Shown: piece after piece, positions 6,942-15,123 of the stretch | How the letters are laid out: every line of letters begins with the position of its first letter | Position numbering within the stretch: the stretch's first letter is position 1 | DNA from: Couchioplanes caeruleus | GTDB lineage: Bacteria; Actinomycetota; Actinomycetes; Mycobacteriales; Micromonosporaceae | Assembly (NCBI RefSeq): GCF_003751945.1 | Contig: NZ_RJKL01000001.1 | Span: 868,001 to 932,000 of the forward strand | DNA: 64,000 nt | Direction: 5' to 3' | The notes under the pieces: generated by a model | Seen by the model: only the letters and a program-made list of their open reading frames with translations | The model's database searches: none | What the model was told of the DNA's origin: nothing | Made by a program: the position numbers and the translations under genes

Positions 6942-8185
6942 CCAGCACCGCCATACCCACCTTCACCCCCGGCCCCCGGCTACTGCCGGTCATGCCCGCC
7001 GACCAGCAAGCCGAGCTGGACCCGTACATGGCGCAGATCGTCGGCTACCGCAAGTCCGGGCTCAGCCTCAACCACATCATCGGCTGCCCGCTGGAGTGCG
7101 GCTACTGCGTGCGGCACTTCTGGGGCAACTTCGAGGTCAAGGTCCCGCACTTGCTTATGCCCACCGAGGAGGCGATCGACAGGCTCGTCGGGCACGAGGC
7201 GTTCCGGCCCGGCGTCACCCCGATCCAACTGTTCAACAAAGCCACCGACCCGTTCCTGCCCGGCGTCAAACCGCACCTGTTCCAGGTGCTGCAGGCCCTG
7301 GACGCGAGCGGGTTCACCAACCACGTCCTGCTGATCACCCGGTTCAAGGTCACAGAGGCGGACATGGCCGCGCTGGAGAGGCTGCAGCACCTGCGGGTCA
7401 CGCTGCTGTTCACCTACTCCGGGATCACCGACCCGCGCGTGGAGCCGATCTCCAAGAGCGAGATCACCGTGACGTCGATCCGCACCGCCGCCGCCCACAA
7501 GCGCCGCACCGGGGTGGTGCTGTACTGGCGGCCGATCGTGCCCGGCTGGAACGACGCCCCCGACACCATGGCCCGGGTGCTCGACGTCGGCCGCGACGCC
7601 GACGCGATCGTGTTCACCGGCTACTACCACAAGCCCGAGAACGCCGACTACCTCCGCGGCCTCGGCGTGCCCGTGCCTTTCGGGGAGGACTACCACCGGC
7701 GCAAGACCATGCCCGCCGACCTCGACGCCGCCGTGGTCGCCGCCTGGCGGACCTCCGGCATCAGCACCCCGCTGTTCCGCAAGACGAGCTGCGGCGTCGC
7801 CTACGCCCACGAGGTGCCCGACTACAACGGGCACTGGGGCGTGCGGGAGCTGTGCGACATCTGCCCCGCCGCCCAGCAGCAACGCTGCGCCGACGACCAC
7901 ACCCCACCGACGCCGGCCAGCATGGACCGCATCCTCGGCCAGCTCGGCTACCAGACGCAGTACGTCATCGAGGACGGCCACGTGTGGACCCACGGCCTCG
8001 GCGAGCAGCGCCGCTACGCCATCCAACACGGCCTGCGCTATCAGATCTGGGAACTCGACCAGCCCCACCACCTGCACGCCCACGGCCGATCCCTCAACGG
8101 CCACCGCGCCGACGCCGCACAGGTCGAGGTGTTCACGGCGGTGCGCCAGCAGTTCGAGCAGGAGGCGCGGTATGAAGACGACTGA
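6938..8185 (+). CDS. radical SAM enzyme, spore-photoproduct-lyase/COG1533-like, with extra C-terminal cysteines
   Basis: The 415-residue protein carries the canonical CX3CX2C cluster motif (Cys50, Cys54, Cys57, in IGCPLECGYCVRH), followed by a partial TIM barrel. The DPFLPG and VLLITRF segments recall the DNA-photolyase-like COG1533 radical SAM group. A second cysteine set (Cys285, Cys306, Cys309, Cys317) near LCDICPAAQQQRC could hold an auxiliary iron-sulfur cluster. The C-terminal 95 residues form a further domain of unknown type. The GTG start at 6938 has GGAG upstream and overlaps the NDK stop. In this operon a radical carbon-carbon or carbon-sulfur step on a pyrimidine nucleotide or on an attached group is plausible. 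The reaction cannot be named. Confidence 0.85.
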   Translation: MTSTAIPTFTPGPRLLPVMPADQQAELDPYMAQIVGYRKSGLSLNHIIGCPLECGYCVRHFWGNFEVKVPHLLMPTEEAIDRLVGHEAFRPGVTPIQLFNKATDPFLPGVKPHLFQVLQALDASGFTNHVLLITRFKVTEADMAALERLQHLRVTLLFTYSGITDPRVEPISKSEITVTSIRTAAAHKRRTGVVLYWRPIVPGWNDAPDTMARVLDVGRDADAIVFTGYYHKPENADYLRGLGVPVPFGEDYHRRKTMPADLDAAVVAAWRTSGISTPLFRKTSCGVAYAHEVPDYNGHWGVRELCDICPAAQQQRCADDHTPPTPASMDRILGQLGYQTQYVIEDGHVWTHGLGEQRRYAIQHGLRYQIWELDQPHHLHAHGRSLNGHRADAAQVEVFTAVRQQFEQEARYEDD

Positions 8186-8849
8186 CCCCGACACCCGGCA
8201 GGACGGACCCGTGACCAGCACCGACGCCCCCTGGCACCAGGCCGACCTCGTCGCCCTGGATTTGGAAGGCAGCGGCGCCCAGGACCGCGACAACGAGGCC
8301 ATCCTGGAGATCGCACTCGTCCCGCTCACCGCCGGAAAGCCTGCCGTCGCCGAGTCGTATGCCACCCTGGTCAACCCCGGCCGCTCGATCCCGGCCCGGC
8401 CGTGGATTTCACCCGGGTTGACTAACGACGTACTCAGCCGCGCCCGGCCGCTCACCGCGATCGAGCCTGAGCTGGCCGACCGCATCAACGGCCGCTGGCT
8501 CGTCGGGCACAACATCGGCGTCGACTGGCGCCTGCTGCACCGACGCTGCCCCGACATCGCACCGGCCGGGCTCATCGACACGCTGCGCCTGGCCCGCGCC
8601 TGCCACCTCGACGCCGGCGGCCACAGCCTCACCACGCTGCTCGACCACCTCGAACTGACCGCCACCGTGACCGGGGTAGTGCCGCACGGGCAGCCCCACC
8701 GAGCCCTGTGGGACACCGTCGGCGCGGCCATCCTCCTCGGCAGCCTCGTCACCCGACGGTGGCCCACCGGTGTCGGTCTTGCCGGACTGCGCACGGTGGC
8801 CGCCCTGCCGGACGTAGCACCCACGCAGGCGCCGGACACGTTGTTCTGA
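8172..8849 (+). CDS. DEDDh 3'-5' exonuclease (DnaQ/RNase T-like)
   Basis: The 225-residue protein has the exonuclease I motif LDLEG (metal-binding Asp and Glu), the exo II region LVGHNIGVDWRLL, and the exo III motif HRALWDTVG with His and Asp. These are the four acidic ligands and the histidine of the DEDDh class. It starts 14 bases inside the end of the radical SAM gene and closes the operon. A trimming nuclease at the end of a modified-nucleotide operon could remove modified nucleotides from DNA or RNA or degrade competing nucleic acid. It could also act on a small oligonucleotide. No partner domain is fused. Confidence 0.85.
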   Translation: MKTTDPDTRQDGPVTSTDAPWHQADLVALDLEGSGAQDRDNEAILEIALVPLTAGKPAVAESYATLVNPGRSIPARPWISPGLTNDVLSRARPLTAIEPELADRINGRWLVGHNIGVDWRLLHRRCPDIAPAGLIDTLRLARACHLDAGGHSLTTLLDHLELTATVTGVVPHGQPHRALWDTVGAAILLGSLVTRRWPTGVGLAGLRTVAALPDVAPTQAPDTLF

Positions 8850-8854
8850 CCCGA

Positions 8855-8936
8855 GCTGAGTACGAGGCTCAGCCGCAAGGAACCAACCCTGACTCGGCGA
8901 GTCGAGTCGCTTGCCGCGGTGTTGATCCGAACACCG
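8855..8936. terminator. two short hairpins between convergent genes
   Basis: GCTGAG (8855-8860) pairs with CTCAGC (8868-8873). CGGTGTT (8917-8923) pairs with AACACCG (8930-8936) around a six-base loop. They lie just after the exonuclease stop and before the end of the convergent Mrr-like gene. There is no T-run, as is common in actinomycetes, so termination is inferred from position. Confidence 0.4.
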
Positions 8937-9000
8937 GGAAGGCCGGACCATCCGATCGGGCGGCCCTGATGTCCGCCGAGCGAGAGTGGCGACCTGGGTG

Positions 9001-10209
9001 CTACCTGAGCCCGTACTCGGCCACCAACCACGGACGCTCCGAGAGCATGGTTGTCAACCGCGGCTCGGGCCAAAGATCAATGAACGGCACCTTGCCGGCC
9101 TCGTTGTGCCTCTCGACCCACGCAACAGCATCCGGGGTGAAATGGCCGCTGGTCGCCACGACGAAACCTCGAACTACCGGGGGCTCCCAGAGGGTGATGC
9201 GGGTGAGCGCACTGGTGATCTCCTCCGGCGGTACGGACTTCGACAGCCAATGCTTGGCCTGGACGATCACGCGCTCAGTACGCACCCCGCCCGCGCCATC
9301 GTGGAGGACACGTTCAGCCGAGATGTCCCGGCCCCGGTCCGCAGCGTTGGCCTTCATGAGCAACTGGACGTTCTGGTAGCCAGGTAGGTTCCGTAGAAGA
9401 TCATGAAGCAGGCGCTCGAAGACGTCGGGGTCGAGTTTGTTCCACGACAGTTTGGTGGAGGCCCCGCCGACGGGTCGTTGGGAAGCAGCCCTGCCGAGGT
9501 CGATGTCGGGCACGGGCAGGGGGTCGTCCTCGGAGAACATCGCTGCCTCGATGTCCGGCTTGAGGGTAGGCCAGTCGAGTTCGTAGATGTCGTGCCAGTC
9601 GTGTCCTTGACCGAAGTGCATGTGTCGGTGAAGGTCGCTCCACCGTCCGCGGCGCGAGGCGGTGGCGCCCATCAGCCGTTCAATCTCGGCGATGGCGGCA
9701 TCGACCTCGGACGCCCGGGCATCCTCCAAGCGCTCCAACGAGTCACGCGGGACATCCGCCAACAATTGCGGCAGAAGGGTATCGACCTTCGTGACCAGTT
9801 CTTGCATCCGGTCGCGGACGGCGCGCCGGCGGGCCCGGTTCAGGCGATGCCGATACTCCGCGAGCGCCTTGCCAGGCGCGTCTGAAGCGTCCATGAGGCC
9901 GAATGGCGGCTCGCCAAACTCGGCGTACTCGAGGTACGCCATTCCGATCGCGTGCATGTCTGGCAGTCGCTCGGTAATCGTCCAGTCATCGATCTTGGGC
10001 AAGCCGCGAAGCAGGTCGCCCCACGTGCGGGTGAGATCCTCGTACTCCGGCGTGGATCCCCCTGACGGGCCAATGGGGAGCATCGGACCAGCCCTCTCCC
10101 ACACGGCTTGAAGCCGTTCGAGGTTGGCGGCGGCGCGGTCCATGACGGCCAGCAGTTCGTCAAGGCTCAGCATCCCGTTGCGGACGTGCCCGCCGACCTG
10201 ATCAGCCAC
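9001..10209 (-). CDS. Mrr-like restriction endonuclease with N-terminal helical region
   Basis: The 402-residue protein has a long, mostly helical N-terminal region without a clear family match. The C-terminal Mrr_cat-type PD-(D/E)XK nuclease domain covers about residues 255-390. The domain begins LDPDVFERLLHDLLRNL and has the catalytic Asp295 (in RGRDIS) and Gln317-x-Lys319 (in VIVQAKHWL), the QxK variant typical of Mrr. Mrr enzymes cut modified DNA (type IV restriction). The GTG at 10209 is the longest start; ATG at residue 13 is an alternative because no strong ribosome binding site is seen. It faces the nucleotide-modification operon and opens the defence island, so it may attack modified phage DNA. 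Confidence 0.8.
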   Translation of the reverse strand: MADQVGGHVRNGMLSLDELLAVMDRAAANLERLQAVWERAGPMLPIGPSGGSTPEYEDLTRTWGDLLRGLPKIDDWTITERLPDMHAIGMAYLEYAEFGEPPFGLMDASDAPGKALAEYRHRLNRARRRAVRDRMQELVTKVDTLLPQLLADVPRDSLERLEDARASEVDAAIAEIERLMGATASRRGRWSDLHRHMHFGQGHDWHDIYELDWPTLKPDIEAAMFSEDDPLPVPDIDLGRAASQRPVGGASTKLSWNKLDPDVFERLLHDLLRNLPGYQNVQLLMKANAADRGRDISAERVLHDGAGGVRTERVIVQAKHWLSKSVPPEEITSALTRITLWEPPVVRGFVVATSGHFTPDAVAWVERHNEAGKVPFIDLWPEPRLTTMLSERPWLVAEYGLR

Positions 10210-10350
10210 GCTGCATAGCGTACTGGGTACGCTCGGCTAGATCCGATCCTGTTGATATGCCATCTCGTGCCGATCGATCGGCGCCGGTGTCAGCCGGTCG
10301 CCCTCCACCCTCCGCGTTAGACACTCCGGCTGGCGAGAGGTAAGACAGCG

Positions 10351-11511
10351 ATGGGGTCTGCCAGTCCGGCGGGCCTGCTCAATGCGACCGGCAGGGAGGT
10401 CACCATCGCGGCAGCTGGATACATCACCGGCGTCACTCGCCGGCGGCTCATCGACGGGTTGGCCGAGATGGGGGCGCATTGGAGCGGCGCACTTGAAGAG
10501 GTCGACTTTCTGGGCAGACTCTACGACGTCGATGCACTGCCGAGCCGCGATCCGCGGTTCAGTACCGCCGGCCAGGACATCGTCCAGCATCGTTGGCTGA
10601 ACAACGACTGGGATGACGACTGGATCTTCCATGACTCTCGGTTCGGCCTGGCGGACGGCGACGAGGCGCTCCTGGCGCTCCTCGTTGAGATGTTGCACCC
10701 GGAGGTCCGCACGGATGTGACCGAAGTAGAGCGGATACGGAGCTTCCTGAACCGTGTGCTGATCAGCGACGGCTACGAGCTTGTCCAGGTCGATGACATC
10801 AGCGGCGCACCGATCTTCGCCGCGTGCCGTGTCGGCGCAGGCGTCCGCGGCACCATGAAGAACTTGATCTTTGCCTCCATCGGTCCCAAGCCGGAAATTG
10901 TGCTCGCCGACGCGGTGAACAACGATCTACGCATCGTTCGGCACGGGCAGAACTGCCTGATCTACGACCGGCCGCTGGCGGCGCATGGCCTGACCTGGGC
11001 CGAACTGACTGCCTGGTGGGCGGACCAGGAAGGCATCGCCGCGGCATCGGAGCGCGATGTAGCCCGTAGCCTCTACCAGCGGCTGGACCGGTCCCTCGGC
11101 GGGAACGACGCCGAACGGCGAATCTTGCGGACCTATGCCGAGCGGTACGTACGGCTCGGCCCCGACATCCCCGCCCTGATCCCGCAGGTCTACCTCCACT
11201 ACGACCCCTACATACGCACGCATCACCAGCCCGGCGCGGCGTCACTGGCAAGGCAGCGAATGGACTTCCTTCTACTGCTGCCGCACCGGGTCCGTGTCGT
11301 GATCGAGTGCGACGGCAAGCAGCACTACGCAGACGACGACGGCCGGGCCAGTCCCCGCCGCTATGCCGAGATGATGGCCGAAGACCGCGAGCTGCGGCTC
11401 AACGGTTACGAGGTCTACCGCTTCGGAGGTGCTGACCTCGTCGATGGCCCAGAGACGGTACGCCGCCTCGACGCCTTCTTCGACCGGCTCGCCACTCGCC
11501 ACGCTGTTTGA
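10351..11511 (+). CDS. AbiJ_NTD3-type defence protein with C-terminal nuclease domain
   Basis: The 386-residue protein has the AbiJ_NTD3 pattern in its first 165 residues. It runs RRRLIDGLAEMGAHWSG, VDFLGRLYDVDALPS and QHRWLNNDWDDDWIF, then an EMLHPEVR segment. The C-terminal third looks like a Vsr/DUF559-like nuclease: Asp305 in MDFLLLLP, then Glu319-Cys-Asp321-Gly-Lys323 and a downstream RELRLNGYEVYRF segment. Abortive-infection proteins with this N-terminal domain are found in phage-defence islands. The gene stands alone between the Mrr-like gene and DISARM. The start codon ATG at 10351 follows AGAGG. Biological target unknown. Confidence 0.8.
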   Translation: MGSASPAGLLNATGREVTIAAAGYITGVTRRRLIDGLAEMGAHWSGALEEVDFLGRLYDVDALPSRDPRFSTAGQDIVQHRWLNNDWDDDWIFHDSRFGLADGDEALLALLVEMLHPEVRTDVTEVERIRSFLNRVLISDGYELVQVDDISGAPIFAACRVGAGVRGTMKNLIFASIGPKPEIVLADAVNNDLRIVRHGQNCLIYDRPLAAHGLTWAELTAWWADQEGIAAASERDVARSLYQRLDRSLGGNDAERRILRTYAERYVRLGPDIPALIPQVYLHYDPYIRTHHQPGAASLARQRMDFLLLLPHRVRVVIECDGKQHYADDDGRASPRRYAEMMAEDRELRLNGYEVYRFGGADLVDGPETVRRLDAFFDRLATRHAV

Positions 11512-11985
11512 ACGCCGAGAAGCGCGCGGGAAGCGATGCCGATTCGCGCACTTGGCAAGTACGGGGGCCCGGTCACTGCCGCGTGTTGGTCTGCTCCTGG
11601 TTCGCTCGAAGCCCAGACGGGCTGCACGCCGGGTGCCTACCATACCGCTTATGTCCAAGTTGATCCGTGGCGCCCTTTTCATGCGGAATCACCCTTTGGG
11701 GTCAAAGTTCGCGCAAGGCGGGCCGGACGTGACGACGAAGGACGAACTCCGCCCACGTCCGGCCCATGCGGGTGCTACGCGGTCCACGGCGGGACTCGCG
11801 CCGGTCCAGAGCACGTATCAACTGCGCGACTGGGTCTGGTATCGAGACAACGACTGCAGGGGGCCGAAGCGTCTCCACCGGACGCCGGTGGATGTTCATC
11901 TGACTTGTCAACGCCACGGCAGCTCGCTTGACCGGACCGCCGACTCGTCCTTCGCCATGGCCGCCGACTCCGGAAAGGCGTATCG
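11512..11985. other. intergenic region before DISARM, no convincing gene
   Basis: I find no reading frame with a ribosome binding site and family resemblance here. It contains a 12-bp inverted repeat (listed separately) and a small hairpin at 11875-11891 with arms CCACCGG and CCGGTGG. The DISARM promoter probably lies in the last 150 bases. Confidence 0.5.
11720..11765. promoter_or_regulatory. 12-bp perfect inverted repeat upstream of DISARM
   Basis: Arms GGGCCGGACGTG (11720-11731) and CACGTCCGGCCC (11754-11765) are separated by 22 bases. It may end transcription of the upstream nuclease gene or be an operator for the DISARM operon, whose start is 220 bases further on. Confidence 0.4.
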
Positions 11986-14900
11986 GTGACGGCGGCGGTC
12001 GAGGCGCCGGAAGTCGGCGAGCTGGTCAGAGTGCGTGGCCAGCAGTGGGTGGTCGCCCGGTGCAGCGTGAGCACGCAACCCCGCGACGAGCTGGCGGCAA
12101 GTCAGCCGCCTGGTCGCACTCTGGTAACGCTGACCAGCGTCAGCGACGACGACCTGGGTGAAGAGCTGACCCTGGCCTGGGAGGTCGAGCCCGGCCGAAA
12201 GGTGCTGCCGGAGACCCAACTTCCCCAGGTCACCGAAACTGGGTGGGACGATCCGGAAACGCTCGGTGCCTTCCTAGACGCCGTGCGGTGGGGCACCGTC
12301 GCGAGCGCTGACGACCAAACCTTGCAAGCGCCGTTCCGGGCTGGCATCACGATCGAGGAGTACCAGCTCGAACCGGTCGCGAAGGCACTCGCGATGCCCC
12401 GGGTGAACCTGCTGATTGCCGACGACGTGGGCCTCGGGAAGACCATCGAGGCGGGCCTTGTCATCCAGGAGATGCTGCTGCGGCACCGCGCCCGGAGGGT
12501 GATCGTGGTGTGCCCTGCGCCGCTGACGGGCAAGTGGCGCGATGAGATGACCGACCGGTTCGGCCTGGATTTCACCGTCCTTGACGCCGCAGCGCTCAAG
12601 CAGTTGCGGCGTACCCACGGGTTGGAAGCCAACCCGTTCCAGGTGTTTCCTCGCACCATCATCAGCCTGCCGTGGCTACGCACCCCAAGGGTGCAGCGCC
12701 TGCTCGACGAGGTACTCACCCCGCAGGCGCGACACCCCGGCTTTTTCGACATCCTCCTGGTCGACGAGGCCCACCACTGCGCCCCGCCTGCGCCGGGCGG
12801 CGGGAAACGCTACCTTGTCGACACCCGCCAGACCCAAGCGGTGCGCCGCCTCGGTGAGCACTCGGCGCATCGACTGTTCCTCAGCGCCACACCGCACAAC
12901 GGCTACAGCGAGTCGTGGCAGGCGCTGTTGGAGATGCTTGATCCCCAGCGGTTCCTCCGCGGTGCGGAGCCTGACCCCGCGCTGGTACAGCAGGTGATGG
13001 TGCGCCGGCTCAAGGACTCCATCCTCGACGCCGACGGCCAACCAAAGTTCCCCGGCCGCGAACCCCGCGCGATAGAGGTGCACTACAGCGCCGATGAGAC
13101 CGCCGGGCATGTCCTGCTCGATCGATACACCCGGGCACGGCAACGTGTCACCGGCACCGCCGCCGTCAGAGCCGGCGACCTCATCACCCTCTTGCTGAAG
13201 AAGCGATTGTTCTCCTCCCCGGCAGCCTTCGCCGCCACCCTCGCCGCTCACCGCCAAACCATCGGCAACGCGCACCGCACCCAGGACGAAGACATCCCAG
13301 AGTGGCTGTCCGAGGCGCTGGCCTGGGACGATGACGACACCGACGACCAGGCACAAGAGGCCGACCTTGAGCTGCTCGGCCGCGCCGCGACCCTGGTCGA
13401 TGCCCCTGACGACAACGAAGCTCACCTACTCGACGAGCTGACCGCATGGGCCGAGCGGCACGGGGAGCCGGCCGACAGCAAGGCCAACCGACTGATCGAC
13501 GAACTCACCAGCATCTGCCGGCGCGGCAAGACGTGGACCGACGAGCGGGTCATCGTCTTCACCGAGTACCGCGACACCCAGAACTGGCTAGCAGGCCTAC
13601 TCGAAGCGCGAGGCCTGGGCGGCGCACGGCTCGGTCTGCTCTACGGCGGGATGGACGACGCCAAACGCGAACACCTCAAACAAGCCTTCCAGGCCGCCCC
13701 TGACCGCGACCCGGTCCGCATCCTGCTCGCCACCGACACGGCCAGCGAAGGTATCGACCTGCAGGACCACTGCCATCGCGTCATCCACTACGACATCCCG
13801 TTCAACCCGAACCGGCTCGAACAGCGCATCGGTCGAGTCGACCGCTACGGCCAACACCACAAGGTCGACGTCGCGCACTTCGTCGGCGCCGGCTGGGAAC
13901 ACGCCGAAGCCGGCTCCTACGAAGCCGACCTGGAATTCCTCAGCCGGGTAGCCCGCAAGGTAGCAACCGAGCGCCGTGACCTGGGCAGCGTCAACCCCGT
14001 CCTCGCCCACGCCGTAGAAGCGCGGATGCTCGGCCGCCCAGTCTTGCTCGACCCGCTCCAAGTCACCCCCAAGGTCTCCACCAGCGTCCTCAAAGCCGAG
14101 CAGCACCTACGCGCCCAGGCAGAGCGGCTGCGCGGCCAACTCGACCGATCCATAGCGGCGCTGCACGTAGCACCCGCGAACATCCGCCGAGTCGTCGACA
14201 CCGCGCTCCACCTCGCTGGGCAGCCGCCACTGGTCGACGAAGGAGACGGCACCGTGGCGCCCCCACAACTCAAAGCGGGCTGGGAGCGCACGGTGGCCGG
14301 CTCGGTCGACCCTCTCAGCGGCACCCCGCGACCACTCACCTTCGACGCCCGCGAGCTCGCCAACCGTAAGGATGCGGTCCTCGCCCACCTCGGGCATCCG
14401 TTGGTAGCGCAGAGCACCCGGCTGCTGCGCAGCGCACTCTGGGGAGGCCGCACCGACCTACACCGCGTCGCCGCGGTGCTCTTCACGCCCCCACCCGGCC
14501 TCAACCTGCGCGGCCCCTTGGTCACGGTATTCGCCAGACTCGTTGTAGTGGGCAGCGACGGCAGCCGCCTACACGAAGAGGTCATCCTCGCCGCCCGCGA
14601 ACTGCCCGAAACCGGTCGCGGCAAGCGAGTGGACCTCGAACAACGCGGCTACACCGACCTGCGAGCCGCCGTCGAGGCCGCCCTCGAACCCGGCGCTTGC
14701 CGTCCCGCACCGCCGCCATTGCGAGCCGCATTCGCGCAGCGCTGGCCAGAGCTGACCGACCGGCTGGTAGCCGACATTCAGGCCCGAGCGACCCGGCAAC
14801 GGGAGTCACTGCGTCACAAACTTGACGAGCGACTGAACACAGACCTGCACCGCACGAACGTCGTCTTCGACCAGCTCCGCGCCACCCTGGACAGCGCTCT

Positions 14901-15123
14901 GGCAGACCCGGGCAACGTTCAGCTCACCCTCGATGGACTCGACCAGGACGAGACCCGCCAGTTCGAGCGGGACCGCCGCGCCTGGCAAGAACGCCGCGAC
15001 CGGCTCGACGAGAACCGCGCCACCGAACTCACCGCACTGCACAAGCGCTACGCCGACGTCCACGGCCTCGTGTTCCCGTTCGCGGTGGCGTTCTGCGTCC
15101 CGGACTCCGGAGCGATTCAGTGA
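11986..15123 (+). CDS. drmD: DISARM SNF2-like helicase DrmD
   Basis: The 1,045-residue protein has a SNF2/SF2 ATPase core. Walker A is DDVGLGKT with Lys152, and the DEAH box is at residues 260-263 (LLVDEAHHC). SATPHNG forms motif III, and the C-terminal RecA lobe is VIVFTEYRDTQNWL ... ATDTASEGIDLQ ... QRIGRVDRYGQ. This is the layout of DrmD, the helicase that defines class 1 DISARM. GTG at 11986 is preceded by GGAAAGG, and its stop overlaps the methyltransferase start (GTGA). The C-terminal 350 residues are helical and charged and may contact partner subunits. Known role: DISARM restricts incoming phage DNA; DrmD is expected to translocate on DNA. Confidence 0.92.
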   Translation: MTAAVEAPEVGELVRVRGQQWVVARCSVSTQPRDELAASQPPGRTLVTLTSVSDDDLGEELTLAWEVEPGRKVLPETQLPQVTETGWDDPETLGAFLDAVRWGTVASADDQTLQAPFRAGITIEEYQLEPVAKALAMPRVNLLIADDVGLGKTIEAGLVIQEMLLRHRARRVIVVCPAPLTGKWRDEMTDRFGLDFTVLDAAALKQLRRTHGLEANPFQVFPRTIISLPWLRTPRVQRLLDEVLTPQARHPGFFDILLVDEAHHCAPPAPGGGKRYLVDTRQTQAVRRLGEHSAHRLFLSATPHNGYSESWQALLEMLDPQRFLRGAEPDPALVQQVMVRRLKDSILDADGQPKFPGREPRAIEVHYSADETAGHVLLDRYTRARQRVTGTAAVRAGDLITLLLKKRLFSSPAAFAATLAAHRQTIGNAHRTQDEDIPEWLSEALAWDDDDTDDQAQEADLELLGRAATLVDAPDDNEAHLLDELTAWAERHGEPADSKANRLIDELTSICRRGKTWTDERVIVFTEYRDTQNWLAGLLEARGLGGARLGLLYGGMDDAKREHLKQAFQAAPDRDPVRILLATDTASEGIDLQDHCHRVIHYDIPFNPNRLEQRIGRVDRYGQHHKVDVAHFVGAGWEHAEAGSYEADLEFLSRVARKVATERRDLGSVNPVLAHAVEARMLGRPVLLDPLQVTPKVSTSVLKAEQHLRAQAERLRGQLDRSIAALHVAPANIRRVVDTALHLAGQPPLVDEGDGTVAPPQLKAGWERTVAGSVDPLSGTPRPLTFDARELANRKDAVLAHLGHPLVAQSTRLLRSALWGGRTDLHRVAAVLFTPPPGLNLRGPLVTVFARLVVVGSDGSRLHEEVILAARELPETGRGKRVDLEQRGYTDLRAAVEAALEPGACRPAPPPLRAAFAQRWPELTDRLVADIQARATRQRESLRHKLDERLNTDLHRTNVVFDQLRATLDSALADPGNVQLTLDGLDQDETRQFERDRRAWQERRDRLDENRATELTALHKRYADVHGLVFPFAVAFCVPDSGAIQ

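Noticed and set aside
6980..9073. 697-codon open frame on the minus strand opposite the radical SAM and exonuclease genes
   Set aside because: It is the shadow of high-GC codon usage; the plus-strand genes have full catalytic motifs and coupled starts, and the minus frame shows low-complexity composition.
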